A stretch of 64,000 bases of DNA, from NCBI RefSeq assembly GCF_000219625.1, contig NC_018211.1, forward strand, positions 1 through 64,000. The letters are read 5' to 3'. Source of the DNA: Zymoseptoria tritici IPO323 (lineage: Eukaryota; Ascomycota; Dothideomycetes; Mycosphaerellales; Mycosphaerellaceae). Both the position numbers and the translations under genes were made by a program. Shown in pieces: positions 44,139-55,385 of the stretch; positions within the stretch are counted from its first letter, which is position 1, and every line of letters starts with the position of its first letter. The notes beneath the pieces were generated by a model, which saw only the letters and a list, made by a program, of their open reading frames with translations, was not told where the DNA came from and ran no database searches.

Positions 44139-45039
44139 CGGCATCACCACAGCACGTTTCACATCACATCTTGAGGCAGATGCGCCTCGGTCTTGTGCCA
44201 GAGCGTAGCCCAAGTACATTGGCGTTTGGATTTGAGCGATTACGACACGGGAGATCAATTCAAGATTGATCAACACTTCTTCTTCCTGTCTCATTCGTGA
44301 TATGTTGTGACCATGCGTATGTCACTCCTTCTCAGTCCTTCATCATGTAGTAAAGCCGTGAAGTGTCCTTTCTCAATGGCCCACAGACTGCACAAGCAGG
44401 TAGAGTAGCAGAGCCTTGATCCATACCCGTAGACGAAGCGTCAAATCACTGCCTCAACTCATACTGTCAATTCCACAAGCGTCCTGACTCCACCGAGTCT
44501 TCAAAGCCTACCACGATCGTTCTCGTACAGTCCAGCCGTCAGCAAACTTACAGACCCACATCGCTGTCCGTACGCTGTTGAGAGCAACTAACCCGCTTGA
44601 CAAACTCGCAATCCCCCTGACGACAAAGCCATGTGCATCCATCGATCGTCGCGAAAGCAACACACGCCATTGACCACGACCACGACCTCCATACGCAGTC
44701 AGCGACCATCGCAGTCCACGCTCGCACGCGTAGAACGACTCCGCTGTCGCCTCCTTCGTCCTCCTCATCGCTCCACCATCGATCACAACGTACGAATGCC
44801 TTCGAAAACCATCGTGGTCTATCCTCGCACGCGTAGGACGACTCCGCTGTCGTCTTATCTCTCCTCCTCGCACTACCATCATACGAACACGGCCTCCGAC
44901 CGACGACCGATACGCGCCCTCGAGGCAGTGCTTCCCCTTCTTCGAACCCACGACCGACTGCAAAGAGCACATGGGCCTGGAGAAGAGCAAGGAACAAGCA
45001 ACAGAATGCTAGGAGTAGCAGGAGGCTGAGAAGCTTCAG
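44139..45039. other. Gene-free interval leading into a repeat zone
   Basis: 900 bp with overlapping Arg/Ser-rich frames on both strands and no domain. Sub-repeats such as cacgcgtag(a/g)acgactccgctgtcg appear twice (about 44,728 and 44,828), so the decayed repeat zone seems to start here. Confidence 0.4.
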
Positions 45040-46260
45040 GAGGACTGGGCGAGGAAGGAACGGACAACGAGGGAGCAGGAGAAGGAAGGAACGATACCAC
45101 ATGATGATACGGAGGGAAGGACATGCACAACAAGAGTAGAAGCAGCAGCCAACCCCTTACATACCACAGCAGACTCATACTGTTGCGTCGTATTATCGGC
45201 GGAGGAGATGAGACGGACCATCGTCGAGGTAGTAAGGAGCAGGAGGAAGCAGGAGAAGAAAGAAACGATACAAAAGGTCAATGGGAAGGAGCGAGACCAT
45301 ACACAATAAGTGGAGACGCAGCAATCATGCCACTGCATACCACTGCAGACTCGCGCTGTTGAGGCGCGTCCTCGAAAGAGCAGAGTAGGTACATCGTGGA
45401 CGATGGAGAAAGGAAGGAGGGGACAGCAGGAAAAGGAAGGAACGGTACAAAAGGACAGCATGAAAGAGTAAGGACATACACAACAAGAGGTGATGCAGCA
45501 GCCAACCCTTTGCATACCGCGACAGACTGTGACTGTCGAGTCGCGTCTTCGGACGAGGAGACTAGGTAGAACACAACGGAAGAAGCCAGAGAGCTGAGCA
45601 CGAGAGCGGGAGTCTCTGAGCCATCATACTGGAGGAATTGGTACAGGAATGAGCGATCAAGGAAGATGAACAGATCAGGAGAAGCCAATACATACCATAC
45701 ACAATGAAAGCATTGCATACCACGATGTCTAAAGCACGCCTCAGACTGTTGAGACGCGTCCTTGGAGAAGAAGACCAGGTAGCTGAGAACGATAGGAATT
45801 GGAGGACTGAGCGCGGAAGTCTGACTTCGAAAGGGAACGATATTAGAGGAATAGGAGTAGCCAGAAGAGAGAAGAAGGAACAGTGAGCGATCGGAAGTAG
45901 GCGATGACAGGAGGCTAATAAGGGAATAAGGACATACAGAAGTGGAGGAGGATTGAGATTTGAAGCACTGGATACCACGAGGAGAAGAGCACGCTGCAGG
46001 CTGTTGAGGCGCGTCTTCGAAGGAGAAGAGTTGGTAGATTGCAACGGTAGAAGCCAGAGGGCTGGGCCTGAGGGTAGACGATACTAGCGACACCAGAGTA
46101 GGAAGAAGAGAAGGATTGAAACAAGGAGAGACTGGACATGCGATGACAGAGACCACGCAAAGAAGGAAGGCCATACACAAGAAGAAGAGGAGCAGGTTTC
46201 AAAGCCTTGGAAATCACGATGACGGGAGCATATCTTTCAGGAGTATCTCCGAGGGATGAG
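45040..46260. repeat. Diverged ~175-255 bp tandem repeat with minus-strand frame
   Basis: The phrase gcataccac..gactg..tgttgaggcgcgtcctcgaa recurs near 45,170, 45,345, 45,520, 45,735 and 45,990, with spacing growing from about 175 to 255 bp. Minus-strand 45,278-46,180 is open for 300 codons and shows a recurring motif: SFEDAPQQ followed by ESAVVCSGMIAASPLIVYGL and its variants (SSEDATRQ.., AVVCKGLAAASPLVVYVL). This could be the decayed remains of a repetitive protein gene. No start, signal or domain is convincing. Confidence 0.55.
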
Positions 46261-47610
46261 CTCTTGTTGGATACAATGACAGGAATGAAGGAGCTAAGCA
46301 CGAAGACGCGGGAATGCAAGAGAAGCATACTGGAAGAAAGTGGAAGAGCCGAGGAGAGCAGCTATTCGCATGGTGCAACGTTGTCGACCAGAGAGACAGT
46401 TCAAGCTTTGGACGAGGCAAGAGCAGCAATACAGGACACACGAAAGAGGCGGATATACTTGACAGCGAGGCCTACTGGAGGCACTTGCAGGAAGAGCGTG
46501 GTCGAAGGGTCAGACAAGGTCGACGCAGAGCACAAAGGAGATGGTCATACTCACCTTGGAAGCATACACGTTCAAGAAGAGCATCGCAAATTGAAGTGAC
46601 TACGTCGATGGACGGTTGTTGTTCCCTCCACCGGCAACGGAAGAAGAAAGAGCGGACTACAAAGCTCATCTGGGACGGCAAGAGCAGCGATATGAGGCAG
46701 GGACATTGGTCAGAGAGGCTGGAGAACGGACATTGGAGGCCTGTATTTGTGGGAGGTCTCGGAGATGGTACGAGAGCATGCTGCAAAAGCGCAAGAGCAA
46801 GGAAGAGACAAGAGATCGCGGCGGCGGCATACACATACCTTGAACGAAAGTTCCGCTTCGTAGATGGATGTGGAGGACTCAATGCCTGCAGAACCACCTC
46901 GCGCTTGAGCAGCCTTCCCACCATGCGTGATTCCAGTCTTGACATTGGTCAAGCTCTTCGAAACGCGAAGGAGTCTTGTCGGCGCGTAGTGCTGTTGTTG
47001 GTCAATGCTGTTCTCGCGTCAGCATGGCCACGGAGACCTTGGACGGCAACAAGCCTCCCTCTTGCGGCCATATCTTCCTCGCCGCGAGTTGTGGCAGAAA
47101 GACGGCATTGTAGACGTACCAATGTCGGTCATATTCTCTCTGCCTTCGCAAGTAGACTGTTTGTGTCTCTACGGAGTTCTCGTTCTATTGCATCAGCGCA
47201 GCAAACGTCATGCTCTCGTCCATACAACATACCTCACGCGTTCCACATCCCTCATCGCCGTGTACATCGTCCGTCTCCATGCCGTCGTGAACCCCTCCTC
47301 CATTGCCATACAGCACCGCGTGTAGACCTTCCTCCTGCAGCCATTGGCTCGTTCCCCGTACACCTCGAGCACGTGCGAACCCCACCTTGGTCGAAGAACC
47401 CTGCTATACCGTGCCCCTCTGTCCGCATTCGGCGTTGTATTGTGATAGCGGAGCTCTCTGCTTCACTCTTTTCACCTCGTCTGTCACATGCTGCCGCCGT
47501 CTCCGCCGCGGAGAGCTGCAAGGCGGCAGGTCCAAGCTCCAATGGATCTATAATATCTTCAGCCTTCCACCAAGCTTGCTCTTCCACCTCAACCTTCATC
47601 ACCAACAACA
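46261..47610. other. Coding-like but unsupported interval, 5' of the 604-aa gene
   Basis: A plus-strand frame runs from 46,314 straight into the next gene's second exon, but its composition (Arg/Ser/Trp-rich) and the proper spliced start at 47,611 argue against it. Fragments such as EEERADYKAHLGRQEQRYEA (46,640-46,700) look like decayed repeat protein. The last 200 bp are pyrimidine/CAAC-rich leader. Confidence 0.4.
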
Positions 47611-49475
47611 ATGACCAACACCAACAGACAACCAACCGCTCATACCACCATGGGCAACAAGATCTCTCGCAACAAGGACGTGATGGGACCACCCAAGGGC
47701 ACTCTCCACCGCCGCTCATCCAAGGGCCGCAAGCTCGTCCGTTGGGATCGTACGTTCGACTCATCCCTCCTTCGTCGACACATACTGACTCGACTCTAGC
47801 CAGCAAGGACCAGTACCTTCTCCTGTCCATCGAGGCCCAGTGTCTCGAAGATGGTATTCAATTGCCCTGGGAGAAAATCGCCAAGCGTCTCGCTCCACAC
47901 CTGAGTGGCCAAGGCGTGAAGCAGCACCTTCACAAGCTCCACCAGGCTCGCGAAGCCGCAGGCGAGCCCGTTCCAGTCAAGAGTCACCGCGATAACCGCG
48001 GCGCTAGCCGCGCAGCTCGCGAGGACCAGCCTGAGGTCGCGATCAAGGTGGAGGACGATGAAGATGATGACGACGATGAGGAGATTTCGGTCCAGCAGGC
48101 CAAGGTTCCTCGCAAGCGCTCCTCTCTTCTCGCGTACAAGCCGCAGCCTCCGCAGTCCGCGCAGACCGGCTCCTCCGCTTCGACCAAGAGCAGCAAGCGC
48201 GCAGAGTTGACCGGCAACCGTTTCATCGATCAAGAGGCTGCCTCGGCCGCGAAGAAGTCCAAGAAGTCGAAGAAGAGCAAGGCTGCCAGCCCAGCTTCCA
48301 GCACCACCGGCAGCGACATCTCCACCTTCACGTCCGGCAAGAAGTCCCGCCACCGCCCATCCAACTTCATCATCACTCCCGAGTCCACCGCGGCGTACTA
48401 CGGTATTCCAGTTGGCGCTCCGATTCCCGAGTGGGCTCGGAAGGCTGACGAGGAGGCTGCCGTCAAGCGTCAACTTCGCGAGGGGCCGGCCAAGAACTAC
48501 CGCGAAGTCTTGGAGGAGGAGCAGGAGGTCGAGGATGAAGGCAACGACAGCGACGAGGACATCGAGGTGACGGAGATGGAGAAGCAGGATCGCGGCCAGG
48601 AGACTTCTTCCGGCGATCGTGTCGTTTCGTACAACGAGAACTTCAACCCGTACCTCGGTGAGAACCTCCGCGTCGATGCTGCAATGCGCATGCCAGGCTA
48701 CAACAACCACGGCATGAGCGATCAGGATTCGTTCAGCTTCCCCGGCGGTTCGGAGTTGGCCGGTCACAACTTCCCTGGTCAGAGTTTCTCCGCTCAGAAC
48801 TTTTCGGGCGGTCAAGACTTCTCCAACGGTCCGGGTTTCGCCAACGCCCAGAACTACTCCGGCATCCAGGACTTTGGCCGCGGTTCCACTTACGCCATGA
48901 GCTTCTCCGGTGAGGGTCTTGGCGCGTACGGCCACGATCAGGCTTCGCTCAGCAACTCCACCGTCAGCACCAGCATTCTGGATCCACTTCCGAGCAGCAT
49001 GACCAACAACAACAACGGCGGTAACAGCTTCCACAACAGCTTCGACGGCGAAGACATTGCCGTCATGAGCAACCAGAGCGGCTCCAACAACAACTCCCGC
49101 AGCAACAGCCAGACCGGTCTCACCACCATGCAGCAGGTCAACGACTTCGCTCCGATGCAGATCGACCAGACTCCTCTCATGCAGAACATGTCTTTCAGCC
49201 CGGCTCCCACCACCCCGTTCGCTCCGATGCAGCCTGGCACTCCCGCTTCCTTCCTCCACTCCGTCTACGGTATCGGCTCTCCCAACCTCGGCGGCAACTC
49301 CTTCAACATCGGTGGAGGTGCGGCTCACATTGGCGGTGCGTCTTCAAGCTTCGGTGGCGGTGTGTCTCCGGACCTCATCACTCCATTGAGCAACGGGCAG
49401 ATGGACTTCGATTTGAACGAGATGGCGGGCAACAGCGGCATCTTCGGCGACGACATGTTCGGCGACACTTTTTGA
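47611..49475 (+). CDS. Myb/SANT-like nuclear protein, 604 residues
   Basis: Exons 47611-47749 and 47800-49475 with a 50-bp intron (GTACGT..CTCTAG, phase 1). The N-terminus carries a homeodomain-like/Myb-type helical module: GRKLVRWDPSKDQYLLLSIE, then GIQLPWEKIAKRLAPHLSGQ and VKQHLHKLHQAREAAG. The splice joins RWD to PSKDQ in the middle of that module, which fixes the intron. Next come an acidic run (EDDEDDDDDEE), basic KKSKKSKKSK nuclear-localisation segments near residues 210-220, and a conserved-looking SNFIITPESTAAYYGIPVG. A long Asn/Ser/Gly/Phe-rich C-terminus follows with repeated SFS / NFSGGQDFSNG motifs, typical of disordered activation or condensate-forming regions. It is probably a chromatin-associated transcription regulator; targets are unknown. 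Confidence 0.8.
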
Positions 49476-50143
49476 GGAAGGATGTGAAATGATTCCAACT
49501 TGGAAGCTCCGGCTTCTGGAATGCAATACCCAGGTGAGCCAGGCAGGTCGTTGCTCTTGACGCAAGAGTGACTGATGCGATGGCTTCAAACGAAGCAAAC
49601 GACGTCTTGGACAAAAGCGAGCGACACCATGGCTTCAACAGAAGCGACACACACACGACTTGAAAAGGTTTGAATGATGACTTGGATCATCCGTCATCAT
49701 TGGGTTCCGAGGTAGATCTTCTGGACTGTATGTTGAATAGAAATTCAAGCATTCAATCATGTTCATGTTGTTCTTTCAGTGAGGTCGAGTATTGTGTGCA
49801 GTGAACGAGGCGGTGAGATTGATGCATGACAGGAGGAATGGCAATGTGACCAGGTAGATTGTGACAGATCATAGTCGATGAACATGTGTGAAAGGAGATC
49901 GGAGGAAGAGGTGAGGTCAATAGAGCGAGACCCCGAGTTGCGGCCTCAGGCCAACACTTTCTCAAAAATGTGCCCGCATTGGAAGTTGGGAAACTGTCCA
50001 GCGGAAGCTCGACTCACGACCCAAACTCTTGACTCATTGCGAGTTTCTTTTCCTTGATCAAAACAACACCTGCGCCTGGACAATAACACGCCCTCAGTGC
50101 CAACCCGCCTCACCTCACATCCTCCGTCAAACCTCACTCCATC
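49476..50143. other. Interval between regulator and SerRS genes
   Basis: 670 bp, normal composition, no gene seen. It contains the terminator of the upstream gene and the promoter of the seryl-tRNA synthetase gene, with a pyrimidine-rich leader just before 50,144. Confidence 0.5.
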
Positions 50144-51722
50144 ATGCTCGACATCAACGACTTCATCAAGGAACGCGGCGGTGACCCGGCCAAAATCAAG
50201 GAATCGCAGCGTCGCCGCCATGCACCGGAAGAGGTCGTAGACGAGGTCATCGCATTATTCGAGGACCACCGCAAAACTCACTATGCCGCCGCAACGGAGA
50301 TGGGAGCCAAGCTCAACAAGGTGCAAAAGGACATGGGCCTGAACAAGAAGAACAAGGGCGATCCGGAAGAGTTCAAGGAGTTGCAGAAGCAAAAGAAGGA
50401 CTTGGAGGATGAGAAGAAGGGCCTGGAGGAGTTGGCCGCACAAAAGCAGAAGGAACTGTTGAAGAAGGCGAAGAGCATTGGAAACTACGTTCACGTATCT
50501 GTACCAGTTTCGGACAATGAGGACCAGAACGCACTTGTTCGAGACTGGGCACCAGAGGGCGTCGCGGTGGAGAAGAAGGACTGTCTGTCACATCACGAAG
50601 TGCTCACGCGGATAGATGGATACGATCCGGAGCGTGGTGTGAAGATTGTCGGCCACCGCGGATACTGCCTGACAGGGTACGGTCTCTTCCTCAACCTTGC
50701 TCTTGTGAACTATGGCCTCGAATTCCTCTTCAACAAAGGCTACAAGCCGAATCAGCCACCCTTCATGATGCTGCGGGAAGCCATGGCCAAGACCGCTCAA
50801 CTGGAGCAGTTCGACGAGGAGCTGTACAAGGTGACCGAGAAGGAGAACGACCCGGCCAGCGACAAGTACCTCATCGCAACCTCAGAACAGCCCATCTCTG
50901 CTCTGCACGAAGGCGAGTGGCTGAACAAGGAAGATCTGCCCATCAAGTACGCTGGCTACTCGACCTGCTTCCGAAAGGAAGCTGGCTCACACGGCAAGGA
51001 TGCGTGGGGCATCTTCCGCGTGCATCAATTTGAGAAGATCGAGCAATTCGTCTTCTGCAAGCCAGAGGACAGCTGGGAGCACTTTGACGGCATGATCAAC
51101 ACTTCGGAGGAGTTCTACAAGAGCTTGAAGATCCCGTACAGAGTTGTTGCCATCGTTTCTGGCGCGCTCAACAACGCCGCGGCCAAGAAGTACGATCTCG
51201 AGGCATGGTTTCCATTCCAGGGCGAGTACAAGGAGCTGGTGTCATGCTCGAACTGCACCGACTATCAGACGAGGGAGCTTGAAATCAGGTAGGCATCGGA
51301 ATCGTGTGAGCATGACCGTCGGAACCCATGACAGCTGACAATATGGACAGATTCGGTCAGAAGAAATTGACCGACACACAAAAGACATATGTTCACGCCC
51401 TCAACTCGACACTCTGTGCGACCGAGCGCGCGCTTTGCTGTGTTTTGGAGAATTACCAACGTGAAGACGGTATCGAGGTGCCCGAGGTGTTGCGGAAGTA
51501 CATACCTGGTCAACCCGAGTTCTTGCCATATGTCAAGGAGCTGCCGAAGGACTCGACCAGCTTGAAGGCAAAGGTACGTGCTCACCTATTTTCGGACGTG
51601 GCTCAATTTGGGTGCTGACCAAATTTCAGGGCAAGGTTGAAGGCAAGGCCGCTCCCAAACTTCCGAAGGAGGGCGAGGTTGTTGAGCGACCAAAGCACAA
51701 GGCGGAGGAGGTCAAGTCATGA
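50144..51722 (+). CDS. SES1: Seryl-tRNA synthetase, cytosolic
   Basis: Exons 50144-51288, 51351-51573 and 51630-51722 (62- and 56-bp introns) encode 486 residues. The N-terminal arm MLDINDFIKERGGDPAKIKE is followed by a long antiparallel coiled coil (about 45-115, Lys/Glu/Gln-rich) that grips the tRNA-Ser variable arm. The class II catalytic core has motif 2 (KYAGYSTCFRKEAGSHGKD) with its ATP-binding Arg, RVHQFEKIEQF, and EAWFPFQGEYKELVSCSNCT. Motif 3 lies across the first intron's downstream exon (STLCATERALCCVLENYQ). A Lys/Glu/Pro-rich extension ends the protein, as in fungal cytosolic enzymes. No mitochondrial presequence is seen. It charges tRNA-Ser with serine for cytosolic translation. 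Confidence 0.96.
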
Positions 51723-52334
51723 ACCAGTCGGGTGCAGTCTTGAAATGTGTGCATGACCGACGCCGATGAAGAGTAACGCTCAGCCGTCGCTTTCACCAGA
51801 GAGGAGGATTACGGCGAGCATTTGTTGACAGACGGACTGATGCATGCGGCATTTGTCGAGCAAGCTGCGTAGCAGGATGGTCATGTACTTTGCCGCCGGT
51901 CCCAGTCATCCAGCCAGTCGAGCTGAGAGACGGAAACGATTCAACGCAGCCATAGCAGATGAAGCATGCAGACATATGCTGCTATCCGACCATCGCTCCT
52001 TCGGGTCACCGTTCCCATTTCATGATGCTATATCCCTTCTCTGCAGTGACTCTAGATGCGCTGCTCGAAGCCAGACTTTGTCGAGTATGCCACCTTGACT
52101 TGTCCGCGACGAAGGCATAAGTTCTGCCTGAGGCATCATAGCTGGAGCGTCGTTCCTGCCCCATCGTCGGCTCCAAACATTGATCTTGTTCACGCTCACA
52201 CACTTATACTACTGGTAATACCTCGACCTTGGATCGTTTGCTCTCGTAGTCGCATTCAATACTGCCATGTTTCCGCCCTTTCGATAACCCACAAGCGCGT
52301 GATACCGCGACCTACCAACAAAACACCCACCACC
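51723..52334. other. Interval between SerRS and auxilin-like genes
   Basis: About 610 bp. An in-frame extension of the next gene upstream to 52,056 exists, but that part lacks the composition of the protein and I start at 52,335. Nothing else supported. Confidence 0.5.
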
Positions 52335-55002
52335 ATGGACGATCTATTGGGCGAAGACTGGCAGAAGCCATCTAAACAAACATCTGCGTCTACGTACAAC
52401 ACATATACGTCGCCGACACTGAATCCGACCTCCGCTGCCACAAGCTTCGCCCCATTCCGGACCAGCCCACTGCCGGCGACGAACGTATCCGGATCATCCA
52501 CACCACAGCCCATCAGTCGCCCGTCCAGCACTCTGAATGGCTCCACGAAGCCCGCCGACCAGTTTGGGAACCTACTGTCCTTGAAGTCTCAGAAAGCCGC
52601 GGCGGCCAACAATGTGTCCATTCAAGAGCGGCAACGACAACTCGTGGAGGAGAAGAGGCGTCAGCAGGAGCAACAGGCGCAAATGTGGGATACCTTGGGA
52701 AGCAGCAGCGGCAGAGGGACGCCACAACTGAGGACTGCTTCGCCTGCTGTGCCGCAGCATTCCGATGAGACGGAGGATGATATACTTGCTGCGTTTAACA
52801 AGGCTGCTCCGGTGGACAAGGCAAGCCATTTCCCACCTCCTTCATCCCAGCCTGTCAGTGGGAGGGGCACGCCTGCTGCTCAAGGAACTGCGACGCTGAA
52901 AGGGACGTATACGAACGATTTTGACGACGACGATGATCCGTTCGGTTTGGGATCTATGCCGAACCAGAGCAACGGACACGTTCCTTCAACCGACGACGAC
53001 GATATACTTGGAGATCTGGCTAAGCCAGTCACGGAAAGGCCGCCCAGACGAGCGCCGTCGCCGGAAGTGAGAGAGCCGAGTCCACCTGTTGTCTCATCAG
53101 ACTTACCGCAAAGTCGGGCTGTCGCAGAGTTGGTAGAGATGGGCTTTCCAGCAGACAATGCACAAATAGCACTCGCCGAGTCTGGTGGTAATGTACAAAG
53201 GGCAGTAGGATGGTTGCTACAACAAGCTCATGAAGAGTCAAGGCAAAAGGCCAAGGGCGAAGCGCCGCGCAGAACTCGAAGTCCGCAACAATCTGCCCGC
53301 GACCAAGAGCCGATTCCCTCATGGGCGCGACAAGAACCACGAAACGGATCTGTGCCGAAGCGAAGCGATGCCAAATCCCCATCGAATGGGGAGAAGGATC
53401 CTGCGCAGGTTGCACAGGATTTGGGAAGTAAGTTGTTCAAAGGAGCCAACTCGCTCTGGAAAGCGAGCCAGAAGCAGATGGCAAAGACGGTAGCAGAGTT
53501 TCAGCAGGATCGTGACTCCAGCCAGCCAAAGTGGATGCAGGATACGAGTGCAGACACGAGCAGGTCGAGCAGTCAGAGAAGACAAGAGAAACGACCAGCA
53601 CCACGATCGCAGATTGATGTTACTGATGAGGCAGCCATGCTCGACATGCCGCGGGACAAGCCCTCGATTCCATCGAAATCTAATCCAGAGAGAACCGCGG
53701 ACGCTCGACAAGACCTTCCCGAAAGACCCCTCCGACAGCCTGCGCAGCCCAAATTCGCTCAGCAAGCCCAACCTCCGCAGGACAAGCGGCCGGCAACGAA
53801 GCTCAGCCGACAAGAAGTCGAGCAGCAATCCGAGCAGGCATACATCAGCCCAGCTCGAAGGAAACGTCCGACGCCCAAACCCGAACCGCCAGCAGAGCCC
53901 GAGGTGGATCTTTTCAGCCCCGCGCCGGCCTCCAAACCTTTGCCCGCTGCCTCTGCCAAACCCAGCCCAAGATCGTCTCAACCTACATCAGTGCCAGTGC
54001 GACCAAAAGCTCCTTCCAGGGTCATCCCCAGCGTATCAGCGTCAGCATTAGCTTCCTCATCAACACATCGCAAGGCCGGCGGAGAAGCCTTCAAGCGTGG
54101 AGATTTCGCGTCCGCGCACGACTCCTACACCGCTGCTCTGACACCTCTCCCCGCCACGCATCCCATCGCCATCATCGTTCTGAGCAATCGAGCGTTGACC
54201 GCACTCAAGACTGGCGATGCAAAGACTGCTGTTGCAGACGCAGATCTTGCGCTGAGCGTGATTGGGATCAGCATGGGAGTGGGAGAGACGATCGACGTCG
54301 GTGGCGGAGAAGGCGCAAAGGATATGCGTGAGTTCTACGGAAAGGCTCTGATGCGCAAGGCTGAAGCGCTGGAGCATCTCGAGCGTTGGGGTGATGCGGC
54401 TTCTACGTGGAGGACGGCTGTTGAGGCAGGCGTTGGGGGTGCTGTGAGCTTGAAAGGAAAGGACCGGTGTGAGAAGGCTATGGCTCCAAAGCCTGTCGCT
54501 GCGCCTAAAGCAATACCCAAGAGCAAGCCTCCGGTCAAGCCTGCCGCCAAACCCGCAACTCCTTCCGCAGCCTCCGACGCCGCTGTGAAGAAACTCCGTG
54601 CCGCCAATGCCGCCGCTACACGCGAGGAGGACGAGAAGTTCGCATTGACCGATGCCGTGGACGCTCGATTGGTCGCGTGGAAAGGCGGCAAGTCGGACAA
54701 TCTCCGCGCGCTATTGCAGAGTCTGGACTCTGTGCTTTGGGAAGGTGCTGGATGGAAGAAAGTCGGAATGAGCGATCTGGTGATGCCGAACAAGGTCAAG
54801 ATTGTGTATATGAAGGCGATTGCTAAGGTTCATCCTGATAAGGTATGTTTTTGCAGTGAACGTTGTGCTGAGGACTTCCTTGCTGATATGTTTTGAACAG
54901 ATTCCTCAGGACGCCACTGTCGAGCAGCGGATGGTGAGTGCCAGTGTTTTCAGCACGCTGAATGAAGCTTGGGATAAATTCAAGAAAGACAATGGTCTGT
55001 GA
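52335..55002 (+). CDS. SWA2: Auxilin-like UBA/TPR/J-domain protein
   Basis: Exons 52335-54842 and 54901-55002 (58-bp intron) encode 869 residues. Order: MDDLLGEDW start with a Ser/Thr/Pro-rich clathrin-binding-like tail carrying short acidic DDDDDPFGLG and DDDDILGDL motifs (about 190-230); a UBA domain (VAELVEMGFPADNAQIALAE, about 260-295); a long Gln/Arg/Pro-rich linker; TPR repeats (GGEAFKRGDFASAHDSYTAA, about 577-680); a Lys/Ala/Pro linker; and a C-terminal J-like domain with VHPDK (HPD motif) and STLNEAWDKFKKDNGL. This is the architecture of yeast Swa2/Aux1, which recruits Hsp70 to uncoat clathrin vesicles and supports ER inheritance. The intron splits the J domain just after HPDK. The start is chosen for its ATG context (caccATGg) and conserved MDDLL start. 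Confidence 0.93.
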
Positions 55003-55385
55003 GACTTGACTTGAAATGACAGGAACGATACATTAGACGCGTATTTTTACAGCGGTGAATTGACAGACCATTATCAGTCATTTGCCAACTCCGCCTACTC
55101 TTGTCTTCTCGTCGGCCGAAGGCGGTGGTTCGGAGGTGCGGTGTTGTGGAGTTGCTTGGCTTGATGGAACGACAGACATCGCCATGTCTGCGTGTTGAGC
55201 TGCTGCTACGTTCTGCTGGCCATTGAACCGCACTCTTGCTCCTGCTGCTTTTCAGCCCGATCAATGACCGGCCACACCACCTCAGGCGTTCCATCCAGGC
55301 GTCCTGCATGAGTCAGCGACTGCGCCGATCTTACCACCCCATCTTGCACATTCAGTGAGAACCTTCCCATTACGTCGTCCATCGC
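55003..55385. other. Interval before the monooxygenase relic
   Basis: 380 bp with no supported gene. It includes the auxilin 3' UTR and the promoter position of the following damaged gene. Confidence 0.5.

Noticed and set aside
43653..44294. A 213-codon minus-strand frame opposite the small Myb-like gene
   Set aside because: Antisense shadow of a Lys/Ala/Thr-rich coding exon.
47796..49328. A 510-codon frame antisense to the 604-aa gene
   Set aside because: It mirrors the codon structure of the sense gene (high third-position GC) and has no domain.
46314..49475. A 1053-codon uninterrupted plus-strand frame
   Set aside because: Only the part from 47,800 is credible. A spliced start at 47,611 completes the Myb-like module, whereas the upstream 490 codons have no conserved features.
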